This document shows positions 36,149-44,954 of a stretch of DNA of 64,000 nucleotides, piece after piece (position 1 is the first letter of the stretch; every line of letters begins with the position of its first letter). Source of the DNA: an uncultured Bacillota bacterium. GTDB lineage: Bacteria > Bacillota > Clostridia > Oscillospirales > Oscillospiraceae. The DNA is taken from NCBI GenBank assembly GCA_947385365.1, contig CANDKT010000001.1, positions 37,798-101,797 of the forward strand, given 5' to 3'. The notes beneath the pieces were generated by a model that was given only the letters and a program-made list of their open reading frames with translations, searched no databases and was not told the origin of the DNA. The position numbers were made by a program, and so were the translations under genes.

Positions 36149-37666
36149 TTACCAATCGTCCGAATCTTCTCTGGATTGTTCTCCGCTGTCGGTCAAGTCG
36201 TCGATATCCTTTGTCGGAGCCCCGCCTTCCTCTGTTGCGCCATTCCCGTCCATGTGGGAAACGGAGCCTGACTGTGTTGACGAGCTTTGCAATGGCACGA
36301 AGCGATCAGTCAATCCAAGCACATCGTTCTCAAGGAAGTTCATGCAATCCACTTCGCTTTGGTTCATTCCCTGGGTAGCGGCGTACATAGAAATGAACGG
36401 GAGTCCAAACTGACAGGCTTTCAGGTACTGGTCGCCCAATTCTTTCCGATTATAAGGACTGCAATCCAGGAAGGTTACGCGGAAATTTTTCCCGTAGCTT
36501 TGCGCTTGGATATAGCGGTTCACAGCGTCTTCGATACTTTTTACGATCTCATATGTAATTGCCTGGTCAGCTTTGATAGAGAGTTGCAGGGCGTTTGCAG
36601 AAGCCTTGCTATTGTTGAATAACAGGGAAGACACGCCTGCTGCTGTAAACAGGTTCTGTTCTGCTTCGGAGATTGTGTCTGTATCGCCGGTATTGGATTT
36701 TTCGAAGCTGATTTTACTGATTGGCATAGGAGAAAGGACGGACCCGACTTCCTCCGGAAGAACTCTGTCCAGGTTGCGCCAAAACTCCTTAGCTTTGTCG
36801 AAATCCATTGTCCAGTTGCCATCTTCGTCGATACCGAGCGTCATGACCAACATCGCGTAATTTTCAATCGCGGTTTTGGTCAACTTCAGTTTTTTGTAAT
36901 CTTCCAGGTCGTATACTTCGCGCAAAATACCTGCGAACGGGGGGATTGCGTAATCCATAATATCGTTGTTACACTTGATCGCGAATGAATTTGGGCAATC
37001 CAATTCCTGCCAACGCATACCGGTACGGTTTTTCAGATACGCCGAATACTTCGTATTAAACTCTGCCGGATAAAATTCGAGAATAGAGGAACGCGAATCG
37101 AAATAAGAGAAATCGAATGTAACGTTTGGGACATTCCCTTCGATTGTAGAGATGGTACAGTAATCTGACGGAAGCTGTTGAATCGTAATGTTGTCGTTTG
37201 TGATCCACATAGTGCCATAGAACACGTCTTCCCGCAGGCACACGGTCAATATTTTCGGGAACTGTGTACGCACATTCATTGCCGACATAGCGTTCAGAAC
37301 CTTGCGGTAATTTCTGCTGATTGATTTTGGGTTTGCGCTCTTCGGGTCTATTTTATATGGAGATACAACGAACGCAAGGTCGGAGAGACCAACAAAATAC
37401 TTGATAAGCCTTCGGAAGTGGGAACTTGCGCCATAGATGTAAGTCACAGCTTTCCGAAGCTGTTTCTCGTATCGATATGGGTCAGACAGGTATGTTGAAA
37501 TTTCGTCCTTTGTGTATAAGGAGAATGTTGGGGAATTGGTATTATTGTTCACGTCCCGAGTAATCAGGCGGTTTAAAAGCGCAAAACGCTCTGAGATTCC
37601 GATAATACCTTCAACGTTTCCTTTTGAGTCGTTCCCGCTTTTTTTCTGTTCGTTCGTTTTGATCAC
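36149..37666 (-). CDS. Portal protein
   Basis: 505 aa, GTG start at 37666. It contains YRYEKQLRKAVTYIYGASSHFRRLIKYF, PPFAGILREVYDLEDYKKLK, SEAEQNLFTAAGVSSLLFNNSKASANALQLSIKADQA and a long C-terminal acidic, Ser/Gly-rich tail. This is the domain order of Firmicutes phage portal proteins (wing, stem helix, clip). It follows the terminase by 8 bp. Twelve copies form the DNA entry vertex. Confidence 0.85.
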   Translation of the reverse strand: MIKTNEQKKSGNDSKGNVEGIIGISERFALLNRLITRDVNNNTNSPTFSLYTKDEISTYLSDPYRYEKQLRKAVTYIYGASSHFRRLIKYFVGLSDLAFVVSPYKIDPKSANPKSISRNYRKVLNAMSAMNVRTQFPKILTVCLREDVFYGTMWITNDNITIQQLPSDYCTISTIEGNVPNVTFDFSYFDSRSSILEFYPAEFNTKYSAYLKNRTGMRWQELDCPNSFAIKCNNDIMDYAIPPFAGILREVYDLEDYKKLKLTKTAIENYAMLVMTLGIDEDGNWTMDFDKAKEFWRNLDRVLPEEVGSVLSPMPISKISFEKSNTGDTDTISEAEQNLFTAAGVSSLLFNNSKASANALQLSIKADQAITYEIVKSIEDAVNRYIQAQSYGKNFRVTFLDCSPYNRKELGDQYLKACQFGLPFISMYAATQGMNQSEVDCMNFLENDVLGLTDRFVPLQSSSTQSGSVSHMDGNGATEEGGAPTKDIDDLTDSGEQSREDSDDW

Positions 37667-37674
37667 CGCCTTTT

Positions 37675-39426
37675 CTATTTGATTTTCGGGGGCTTGAACA
37701 AAAACATATTGGAGCCAAAGTCATTTCCTTTTTGCTTTCCAAGTTTGTTTTCGATTTGGAGGGCGACATAGTAGTTGTAACTAAGGCTGGAATAGCGGTC
37801 TTTCCGCATACCGGATCGCTCAAATACACGCACTCGCCCGTTCGTTTCTTCGTGCTGGAGTTTTACCAGCTCGTTGATAAGGAGCGTTGTATGGACATAC
37901 GGCATTTGCATCCGAACCTTTTCGATAGGGGAGAGGGAGCCGTAGCCTTTAATATCGGACAGAAGCATATCAGCGTCATATTCTGTTACGAGCAGTCTTA
38001 TTTTACTGCTGCGGAAGCCCTCGCGCAGGAGGACGGCGCAGTCAGAATTTAGCTTTGGAGTTGCCTTGATTGACCAAATGACCTTTTCCGCGCCTTTTGT
38101 CGTGCATCTCGCCGCCATTTCCGGGTCATTGTAGCAGGAAAGAGCAGGATATATCTCGCCTGTGTCAGGGTCGACGATATCGCGAACAAGCGCGTCAAAA
38201 ATTCCAAGACCCAGGCCCGTGCAGTCAAGTACGATATAATCGCACTGGTATTCGTCATAGAGCCGCCGTATAATCAAGGCTTGATCGCCTGTATGCAGGC
38301 CCTCGAACGAATCGCCATACACAATATTGTTTGTGTACCGTCCTGCTCGAGAGGGCAGCATCTGATTGATAAAGATAGCGGTTGCGTCATTGTTATGTTT
38401 TGTGCTGGACATCAAAGCGACATCGGCAGAAAGGATTCTCTTCTCGCCGTTTTGTTTTGGCTGGATACGGATTTTTGAGCTGTTGCCAAGCAAACTTGCC
38501 AGCTTATCTGGTAGCATTGCGTATTGAATGCGCCTGGCTTTTGAGATGGAGTTAAAGTCGAAGAAAGAGCCGTCTTCGTCCCCAAACCACAGTGCCTCCA
38601 TCTCGGTAGACCACTTTATCTCGTTAAAGTCAGATTCCAGCATATCGCTCTCGACATCTTCCGGAAACAGGAGCCCTTCTTGAATTGAGAGCTGATACGG
38701 GAACCCGCACACGAAATCTGTTTTGGAGTCATCGAGCATGAGCTTGAATGTATCAAGCATCTTTTTGAAAGCCCAGTGATCTTTGAAATAGGCCGAGGAC
38801 AAAAAGCAAGATTTATTTGGTTCCTTTGCGTACTCAGCTTTCCGTTGTGCCGCTGTCAATTCTCTATATGGCGGCATCCGGCGGCTGGTTAGGAACTTCT
38901 TCAGCACCGTGTCGATTGTGTCTTTTTTCACCATACGGAACTCGTCGACTATTAGGATATTCGCACGATTACTTCTTGCGTTATCTGACGCGGTAACGAC
39001 TTTGATAAAGCTGCCGTTTTTAAACATGACCTTTGCGTCTTGTCCGGAGAATTTGGTCTTATTCGCGTCGATTTCGTTGCGTAGGTTTACGGATACTGGC
39101 ATCAATTCCGTCTGGATTTTTTCAAGGACATTTATACTCTGGCCTCGCGTGCCGGAGGTGATAACCACCTTCGTTCCAGGGTACAGAATACACCTTGCCA
39201 CAGCGAAGATAGCGATTAGGTACGACTTACCCATACCGCGGGCGGCGATCCAAAGGAACACGCGACTTCGGTTCATCATCACGAGAAGCATAGTCTGGAA
39301 CCACTTCAAAAAGTCGAGTTGCAGGTATTCCTCGACAAAAACGTCGAAGTTCTCGCGGTAGTAACTACCCCAAACAGCCATACCCTCAATCACGCGTTCG
39401 CGTCTTGCCTGTATTTCGGAAGCCAC
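37675..39426 (-). CDS. Terminase large subunit
   Basis: 583 aa. The ATPase domain has Walker A at 61-69 (AARGMGKSY), Walker B ILIVDE at 157-162 and a coupling region after it. The nuclease domain carries ILSADVALMSS and YIVLDCTGLGLG with later acidic residues. It pumps DNA into proheads and cuts concatemers. It overlaps the small subunit gene by 1 bp and precedes the portal gene. Confidence 0.95.
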   Translation of the reverse strand: MASEIQARRERVIEGMAVWGSYYRENFDVFVEEYLQLDFLKWFQTMLLVMMNRSRVFLWIAARGMGKSYLIAIFAVARCILYPGTKVVITSGTRGQSINVLEKIQTELMPVSVNLRNEIDANKTKFSGQDAKVMFKNGSFIKVVTASDNARSNRANILIVDEFRMVKKDTIDTVLKKFLTSRRMPPYRELTAAQRKAEYAKEPNKSCFLSSAYFKDHWAFKKMLDTFKLMLDDSKTDFVCGFPYQLSIQEGLLFPEDVESDMLESDFNEIKWSTEMEALWFGDEDGSFFDFNSISKARRIQYAMLPDKLASLLGNSSKIRIQPKQNGEKRILSADVALMSSTKHNNDATAIFINQMLPSRAGRYTNNIVYGDSFEGLHTGDQALIIRRLYDEYQCDYIVLDCTGLGLGIFDALVRDIVDPDTGEIYPALSCYNDPEMAARCTTKGAEKVIWSIKATPKLNSDCAVLLREGFRSSKIRLLVTEYDADMLLSDIKGYGSLSPIEKVRMQMPYVHTTLLINELVKLQHEETNGRVRVFERSGMRKDRYSSLSYNYYVALQIENKLGKQKGNDFGSNMFLFKPPKIK

Positions 39427-40463
39427 TATTCTTCACCGCCCTTGCTCTGACCCGAACCAGCTCCGCCAAAGATATCGCTCAGCACAGAGTCATCGTCTTC
39501 TTCGTCGTATTCCGGGCGTTTTACGCGCAGCCTGTCCATTGCCTGTTCGTACATCTTGGTGTAACTATTTTTCAGGCCGACCATCTTACAGGCGTGGCCG
39601 AGATACCATGTTGTGATATTCTGGACGGTTTTTCGGACATCCCGCTGTTTCTTAGGTGTTTCGGGCAGAGGCCGGTTGAACTCCCATTTTTGGATACCGA
39701 CGCCGAGCGGCATTTTCTCAAGTTCCGCATCGGCCTCTTCTTTTTGCTGGGAAGGTTTCAGGTTCATGCTTCCGAGCAAGGTATTCAAAAGGTTCACGCT
39801 CTTATCGGTTGGTCTGCCATTTGCAGCGTCGCGGGCAATGATAACTTCCTGCATACAGATTTGCTTATAGAGCGTTCTCTCATTCTGTTTCAGGTCTTTT
39901 ATTCCGCCCGTCCATTCCTTGTAGTGGCGTTCAAGTTCCATGTAAAAGTTGTGGTCAAACCCAGGCCCCCAAAATTCAACGATAGCCGGATCAGTTTGAA
40001 TATCTTCGGTTTCGTCGCCTAAATCATTTGACACGGGGATGGAAGAGTTTGTTTCAGCCGGATTCCCAGCCGACTCTTCCTTGAGCGTATCGTCAAATGT
40101 TTTATCTATGTATCGGTAAATATTGGTTTTCCCGATATAGCTTCGAACTCTGGATCGCACGCCAGCCTTACGTTCCACCATGTTGTAAATAGACTCATTC
40201 CAATACAAGTCCATTTTCATACACATTCTGCGCATTGCTTCTTTGTCGCCGAGTGTACGGACATATTCTTCGTAGATTTTGTCGATACAGTCGTTACACC
40301 AAGGTAGGTATCCAGAACCTCTGTACATAGGGCTATGACTGACTGGGAAAAACCCACTCTTTTTGCCAAACGCTGTGCCGCAGCGAACGCAATAACTCTT
40401 CTGCCCAAACGACACAGTGTCTGGAGACTTGTCCTGGCTCCGTCGTTTTGGCGTACCGGCCAC
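39426..40463 (-). CDS. Putative terminase small subunit with Zn finger
   Basis: 345 aa, GTG start behind GAGGGGGGTCATGTAA. The N-terminal Cys pairs CVRCG and CNDCI (about C25, C28, C56, C59) form a Zn-binding site. Helical DNA-binding-like segments follow, and the tail is acidic. It directly precedes and overlaps the large terminase gene, so it is probably the DNA-recognition subunit. It is large for a small subunit, so a fused extra domain is possible. Confidence 0.65.
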   Translation of the reverse strand: MAGTPKRRSQDKSPDTVSFGQKSYCVRCGTAFGKKSGFFPVSHSPMYRGSGYLPWCNDCIDKIYEEYVRTLGDKEAMRRMCMKMDLYWNESIYNMVERKAGVRSRVRSYIGKTNIYRYIDKTFDDTLKEESAGNPAETNSSIPVSNDLGDETEDIQTDPAIVEFWGPGFDHNFYMELERHYKEWTGGIKDLKQNERTLYKQICMQEVIIARDAANGRPTDKSVNLLNTLLGSMNLKPSQQKEEADAELEKMPLGVGIQKWEFNRPLPETPKKQRDVRKTVQNITTWYLGHACKMVGLKNSYTKMYEQAMDRLRVKRPEYDEEDDDSVLSDIFGGAGSGQSKGGEE

Positions 40464-40775
40464 TTACATGACCCCCCTCTTTACATTGTCCTCCCACTTC
40501 TTTACCACAATTCTCATGTAATTACTTGGGTAGAATCTTGGAATATGGTGAGCTGGGATAACGACCTTATCGCCGCTGATTGGATTTGGGCACCTTCGTT
40601 CTTTGCGCAGCAAGATATCGAAACAACCGAGATTACGCACAAGGACCGTATTGCCCTGTTCAAGGTTTTTGTTGATAACGTCCGTGAAGTTATCTACCAC
40701 TTTTGCGGCAGACTTTTTAGAATAACCATAATCTTCTGCAAGCTGGCGAATCAAGTCTGCCCTTTTGATTTTCAT
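40464..40775 (-). CDS. HU/IHF-like DNA-binding protein
   Basis: 103 aa, starting MKIKRADLIRQLAEDYGYSKKSAAKVVDNFTDVINKNL, the helical dimer interface of HU. A beta arm region follows (NTVLVRNLGCFDILLRKERRCPNP). The usual Pro-containing arm is modified, and the tail YMRIVVKKWEDNVKRGVM is basic. It probably bends phage DNA for packaging or recombination. It abuts the terminase genes. Confidence 0.85.
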   Translation of the reverse strand: MKIKRADLIRQLAEDYGYSKKSAAKVVDNFTDVINKNLEQGNTVLVRNLGCFDILLRKERRCPNPISGDKVVIPAHHIPRFYPSNYMRIVVKKWEDNVKRGVM

Positions 40776-40808
40776 TGTGTTTCAAATCCTTTCTTTGTAG
40801 TCTGCCAA

Positions 40809-41582
40809 TCAGAGCAAACGGAAGTTTAACTCTGAATCAAGCATTGACCAACGGAACCCTTTATTGTCAGGTGAAATCAACCCATCGTCCTCTAATTGGA
40901 AACGATGCTCAAAATCATGTACTGTATGTCCATCTTGATGAAATGCAACCGGACTATCTCTGTCCCATTTGAGCATCAATGTCCAGTATTCTGGATAGTC
41001 CCGACGGAGAAGCCGAAGTTGTTTGACACTTTGATTGTGGCAAAACCAGCACCCGCCACGTGTGGCGGTTGTGTAAATTGGTGAAAGCAGGTCGTTCTTT
41101 TCGCACCACTCCCGGCACATATCCTCAGTCCAGCCAGCTTCAACCAGAGGGCTTTTCTTTAAGGCGTTCAGTGTGTGGAATCGTCTTGGTTCATCGAACG
41201 CTATTCCTAAATAGGTGATACCTCCTTTTGTAGCTAATTGAATTGGTCTAACTTTTAAAGGTTTTTGAAACTCGCACCCATTTATCATCGGCCATCCAGC
41301 AATTTGACCTGTGCGGTTTCCGCGCAACCGCTTATGGTAAAATATACTCTCCGCTGTTAGCTTTGATCGTATATGTTCAACTTTTATTCCCCATCGCGCC
41401 TTAATGATTTCGTCCGTCTTTGCTTTGAACTCCACCATCGGCGGTAGGTCGGCTTGAATGGTATCGGTGGCCCACACCTCGGCATGGACGATACGGTCCA
41501 GCGGCCAGCCGAGCTGTTCGATTGCGCCCAAGCAAGCCAGAGAATCCTTTCCGTAGCTGAGGGATAAAATATGCTCAGACAC
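40809..41582 (-). CDS. PAPS-reductase-like PP-loop protein
   Basis: 257 aa, GTG start behind GGTGGTGTAACCC. The N-terminal LSLSYGKDSLACL is the SxGKDS PP-loop that binds and adenylates a substrate. Later Cys motifs (CREWCEKNDLLSPIY and GGCWFCHNQ) are those of the phosphoadenosine phosphosulfate reductase family and its phage relatives. Phage copies are more likely to act in nucleotide or tRNA modification or in defence interplay than in sulfate assimilation. The substrate is unknown. Confidence 0.8.
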   Translation of the reverse strand: MSEHILSLSYGKDSLACLGAIEQLGWPLDRIVHAEVWATDTIQADLPPMVEFKAKTDEIIKARWGIKVEHIRSKLTAESIFYHKRLRGNRTGQIAGWPMINGCEFQKPLKVRPIQLATKGGITYLGIAFDEPRRFHTLNALKKSPLVEAGWTEDMCREWCEKNDLLSPIYTTATRGGCWFCHNQSVKQLRLLRRDYPEYWTLMLKWDRDSPVAFHQDGHTVHDFEHRFQLEDDGLISPDNKGFRWSMLDSELNFRLL

Positions 41583-41652
41583 GGGTTACACCACCCCCCC
41601 CTCTCCTCCATCTTTATAACCAAAACAGCCTAGTCTGTGCCTATTCTAGTAG

Positions 41653-42687
41653 CTACAAATCAGATTGTTTCGTATCTTTGTTAAGATTTACCTCACCGTT
41701 CCTATCAAAGTACATACCGATCTGTTCGTCCGCATCGATATCTGTATATACCTTGCACATACTTGAAGACTCCCAGCCAACAATCTGTGTTATGATATTA
41801 TCTGGTATCCCTGCTCTTACGAGACCAGTAACGAAGGCGTGTCTCAAGCTATGCCAATAGAAGTCATTTCCTGTCATACGACTGAATGTATTCGCCCAAC
41901 TGTTCAGTGTTGACACCGCCAGCTGTCTGTTTGGATCTTTTTCGTCTGGCAAGAGCCATTCGCTTTGGAGACCAATCTTGTCCCGTTGCTTTATCCATGC
42001 GTCAAAATACGGCTTGAACTTTTTTGCCAACGTGTAGCAATAGATAAACTTGCCAAGGCCGAACCCCTTGGTTTGGAGCGGTTCGCTTGTTTTATAGAGA
42101 ACCCCGCCGCAGACAAGATTTTTCTCTTGGAAGTCGCACACACGAAACCGGCAAAGTTCAGCCTTTCGCCGTCCGCTGCACATAGCGAGTGCCAGAGCGC
42201 ACGCTTTCTTGTGTTGGCCATGATCCGACAGGGTATTGAGCAGGCCGTCAAGTTCTTCATCGTCCCACACTGTTTTCTTACGGACCGGCTGCAAAACTGG
42301 ATTTTCGATTTTGCGGACTCCTGGTCGAAAGTCCCTAAACTCCTCTTCATCGTCCAGTATATTGGTTACAAAGTTGCTCATAGAAGAAATAGCGGATTTC
42401 AAGCGTCGAACACGGGCGGGGGAATTTCCGTTCTCATTGATGAGCCAGTTCTGGTATGCCGCATAGTCCCGCTTTGAGATTTTTGGGAAGAATTTGTTTC
42501 CGTTATACTGCAAATTCCACGCCCAAAAAATGTTAAGATCGTTATCATAGCCTGCAATCGTTTTCGGACTTCTTTGAATCGATTTCAGGTAGTTCAGGAA
42601 GTCCTCTTTCAGCCGCATATTGTCAGGGTTGACATTCCGCAAAAGCTCAGGGCTTGTGATATCGTTTTGTTTTGTCTTTCTTGGCAT
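41653..42687 (-). CDS. Tyrosine recombinase (integrase-like)
   Basis: 344 aa from the ATG at 42687, behind GCGAGGTGG. It has a SAM-like N-terminal core-binding domain (FLNYLKSIQRSPKTIAGYDNDL). The catalytic domain has R at about 174 (SGRRKAEL), H-x2-R at about 279-282 (HSLRH) and Tyr at about 314 (KVYTDI). The second His of the usual set is Trp (VGWESS), a known variant. It should integrate or resolve the phage genome. It lies in the middle of a continuous phage map, not at an end. Confidence 0.85.
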   Translation of the reverse strand: MPRKTKQNDITSPELLRNVNPDNMRLKEDFLNYLKSIQRSPKTIAGYDNDLNIFWAWNLQYNGNKFFPKISKRDYAAYQNWLINENGNSPARVRRLKSAISSMSNFVTNILDDEEEFRDFRPGVRKIENPVLQPVRKKTVWDDEELDGLLNTLSDHGQHKKACALALAMCSGRRKAELCRFRVCDFQEKNLVCGGVLYKTSEPLQTKGFGLGKFIYCYTLAKKFKPYFDAWIKQRDKIGLQSEWLLPDEKDPNRQLAVSTLNSWANTFSRMTGNDFYWHSLRHAFVTGLVRAGIPDNIITQIVGWESSSMCKVYTDIDADEQIGMYFDRNGEVNLNKDTKQSDL

Positions 42688-42768
42688 CAAAGCCACCTCG
42701 CTTTCTTAATTACAGTCTCTATCCAATCGCTCAGGCGTTTTCAGCTCTGTTGTGGGCTTTGTAGTTTC

Positions 42769-42797
42769 TTGACAGTGTTGTTATTACGTTGTATAAT
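42769..42797 (+). promoter_or_regulatory. Perfect sigma-70/sigma-A promoter for the Uma2 gene
   Basis: TTGACA at 42769-42774 and TATAAT at 42792-42797 with a 17-bp spacer. It matches consensus at all positions, like the promoter at 24956. It sits between the divergent integrase and Uma2 genes. Confidence 0.9.
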
Positions 42798-42842
42798 GTA
42801 ACAAAAAAAGATGGGAAACAGGATCAAGAGGGGAGGTTTGGC

Positions 42843-43421
42843 ATGATGTCACCATTGCCGCAAGAGAAACGATATTCCTACGCCGACCTGCTTAGATGGA
42901 ACGATAGTACCCGCTATGAGCTGTATGACGGTCAGCCAGTTGCATTGGCTTCACCGTCTGATGTCCACCAGAGAATACTGGGGGAGTTTTATTTGCAGTT
43001 TGGCAGTTACCTCAAAGGAAAGAGATGTAAGGCTTATCTTTCGCCATTCGATGTTCGTCTCTTTGAGACGCAGGAAACCGGGCCGGAAAATGTTGATACA
43101 GTCGTACAGCCTGACTTAATGGTTATCTGCGACCAAAGCAAGGTAGACAGACGCGGCATTCATGGCGCACCGGATTTGGTAATAGAAATTCTTTCGCCAG
43201 CCACGGCCCACTATGACAAGTTAGTTAAGTTCAACCTATACCAAATGGCAGGCGTTAAGGAATATTGGCTTGCGGACCCTGTAACCAGGACCGTCTGTGT
43301 CTATACCTTAGAAGACGGTTCCTATCACGCTGCCACGGTTTATTCCGCCGATTTGTCTGTTCCAGTTGGAATCCTAGACGATTGTCGCATAGAATTGTCA
43401 GAAGTTTTCGGAGAATCCTAA
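42843..43421 (+). CDS. Uma2-family (DUF820) putative endonuclease
   Basis: 192 aa from the ATG at 42843, behind GGGGAGG. It follows the Uma2 pattern: YSYADLLRWNDSTRYELYDGQPV, ASPSDVHQRILGEF, VVQPDLMVICD, GAPDLVIEILSPAT and KFNLYQMAGVKEYWLADP. The acidic E/D...E-x-L pattern belongs to the PD-(D/E)XK nuclease fold. The role of Uma2 proteins is not settled. It is the only plus-strand gene in this part of the map and has its own host-type promoter. Confidence 0.85.
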   Translation: MMSPLPQEKRYSYADLLRWNDSTRYELYDGQPVALASPSDVHQRILGEFYLQFGSYLKGKRCKAYLSPFDVRLFETQETGPENVDTVVQPDLMVICDQSKVDRRGIHGAPDLVIEILSPATAHYDKLVKFNLYQMAGVKEYWLADPVTRTVCVYTLEDGSYHAATVYSADLSVPVGILDDCRIELSEVFGES

Positions 43422-43439
43422 GATGTGTCTGCGGCTTTT

Positions 43440-44633
43440 TTACCGCAACGCCACATTGTACGAACACCGCACGCCGGACTCGTCGCACACGCAGACCATC
43501 TGTTCCGGCCTTCCATAGATGCGTTTTTGAATGCAGTAGTCATCCATACCGAGGAAGCTCCCTGCCATAATTGTACGAATGCCCTGAACATCGTCTGTTT
43601 TACAGTGGTGCAGATGTCCGGACAGCACCGCATACAGCGGTTTTCCTGCCATTGTTTGCAACGCCTGGATTTTGCTGGGCGATCCGTCAAAGTCGCCATG
43701 AACTCCACAGTAAGTTTTCCCTCGAACATCAATGAGGTACATTGTGCTGTCCACCTTTTCGCCGCCGCCGATTGCGACATTGCCGAAATTCTGAAGACGG
43801 GCGGATAGATACCACTCAACGAGATCGTCAAGCCGTTCGCTCAACAAGGCGTTTTCTTTATTTGGGTCGATACGACTGTGATTCCCAGCGATACTGGAAA
43901 AGGAAACAGAGGCAAAATGTTTGCTCAGCTCGGCGAGGAACTCCGCGATCAGCTCAGACACGCCTTTGACTTGCTCAATGACATTCTCTTTATTTGTTAT
44001 AGCGATAGACTTGTGGATATTTCCGGAAATTGCATCTCCGTTTGACCACACAATACAATTTTCGCTTCTATGCGTTCGTGCGATTTGAATGATACTGTCA
44101 AGGTAACGGCGCATCATCTCGCGGCAAATATCGGAATTGTATGTATTCCAGTAGTTGTTCACTACCGCCCCATAGTGTATGTCGTTCAGGCTGACCAGGA
44201 GATCATTGTCTGATGGCTCAACATCATGATACTCATAGTCCAATCGTGGCAGATTACCGGACCTGACTGCGTTGACTAGGATATCGTTCAGTTCCTCCTG
44301 TCTGGATCTCTCGCGGAGCAGTTTGTTGAATGCGTTTCGTTGGTCATAGAATTTCTGACGTTCCATTTGGATTTCGATTTTCTTTTGTTCCATCTCAGAC
44401 AGCATATCGCTGTCCCGTACCTGTTCGATTCTATCCTTTGTGATTTCGTCAATCGTTTTCTTACTCCCATAAATCATCCGCCTTGCGACGTCTGGGGCGT
44501 AAGTACGGCCATACAGAGCTTCTGCAAGTTCTGTATAGTCAGCATCTGCAAGTGTTTTGTCTATCAGTTTTCCGTAAACGAGTCTCTTGTGATAGTCGAG
44601 GTTGCTTTCGTTCGCTCTCCTTGACAAGTCCAC
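43440..44633 (-). CDS. Metallophosphoesterase
   Basis: 397 aa, GTG start behind GAGGTGTGATTC. After a helical N-terminal part (1-140) the metal-site motifs appear in order: NDIHYGA (D-x-H), SNGDAI (GD), AGNHSR (GNH), GVHGDF and GHLHH. These belong to the calcineurin-like / SbcD-like fold. Phage copies often act as DNA nucleases or phosphatases next to replication genes. It converges with the Uma2 gene and follows a small gene it may be coupled to. Confidence 0.85.
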   Translation of the reverse strand: MDLSRRANESNLDYHKRLVYGKLIDKTLADADYTELAEALYGRTYAPDVARRMIYGSKKTIDEITKDRIEQVRDSDMLSEMEQKKIEIQMERQKFYDQRNAFNKLLRERSRQEELNDILVNAVRSGNLPRLDYEYHDVEPSDNDLLVSLNDIHYGAVVNNYWNTYNSDICREMMRRYLDSIIQIARTHRSENCIVWSNGDAISGNIHKSIAITNKENVIEQVKGVSELIAEFLAELSKHFASVSFSSIAGNHSRIDPNKENALLSERLDDLVEWYLSARLQNFGNVAIGGGEKVDSTMYLIDVRGKTYCGVHGDFDGSPSKIQALQTMAGKPLYAVLSGHLHHCKTDDVQGIRTIMAGSFLGMDDYCIQKRIYGRPEQMVCVCDESGVRCSYNVALR

Positions 44634-44636
44634 GAA

Positions 44637-44798
44637 TCACACCTCATTTCTCAGTTCGGCGAGCAGTTTCATAACCTTTTTGCTCTCTTCACAGAAATAG
44701 TGGCCTCGTTTTGAGTACTGTTTCATGGTGCGCACGATGTGGGCGTTTGGGTATTTTTTTGAAATAGCGTCTTTTTCGGTGCGGCTGATTTCGATCAT
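44637..44798 (-). CDS. Small basic unknown protein
   Basis: 53 aa from the ATG at 44798 (MIEISRTEKDAISKKYP), eight bases after AAGGA; an in-frame ATG 9 bases upstream is possible. The sequence AHIVRTMKQYSKRGHYFCEESKKVMKLL is basic and recalls short phage proteins that lie next to nucleases. Its stop is 4 bp from the start of the metallophosphoesterase. Function is unknown. Confidence 0.6.
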   Translation of the reverse strand: MIEISRTEKDAISKKYPNAHIVRTMKQYSKRGHYFCEESKKVMKLLAELRNEV

Positions 44799-44888
44799 TT
44801 TTCTCATCCTTATTTTTTATTTTGCAGGGCTCGCTCAGCCCGACAGATGGATCACTATATACTGTTTCATTTATGGACTGTATCAAAT

Positions 44889-44923
44889 GCCCCGAAACCG
44901 TTGTGCCGCAACGGTTTCGGGGC
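44889..44923. repeat. 15-bp hairpin with GTTGCGGCACAAC core (dispersed palindrome)
   Basis: GCCCCGAAACCGTTG pairs perfectly with CAACGGTTTCGGGGC around five bases. The plus strand then reads TTCATTTTTG, so it may terminate plus-strand transcripts, and on the minus strand it may trim the Zn-ribbon mRNA. A related sequence lies at 52493-52522 in the opposite orientation. Confidence 0.7.
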
Positions 44924-44954
44924 TTCATTTTTGTGAACATGAACGGAACTGAGT

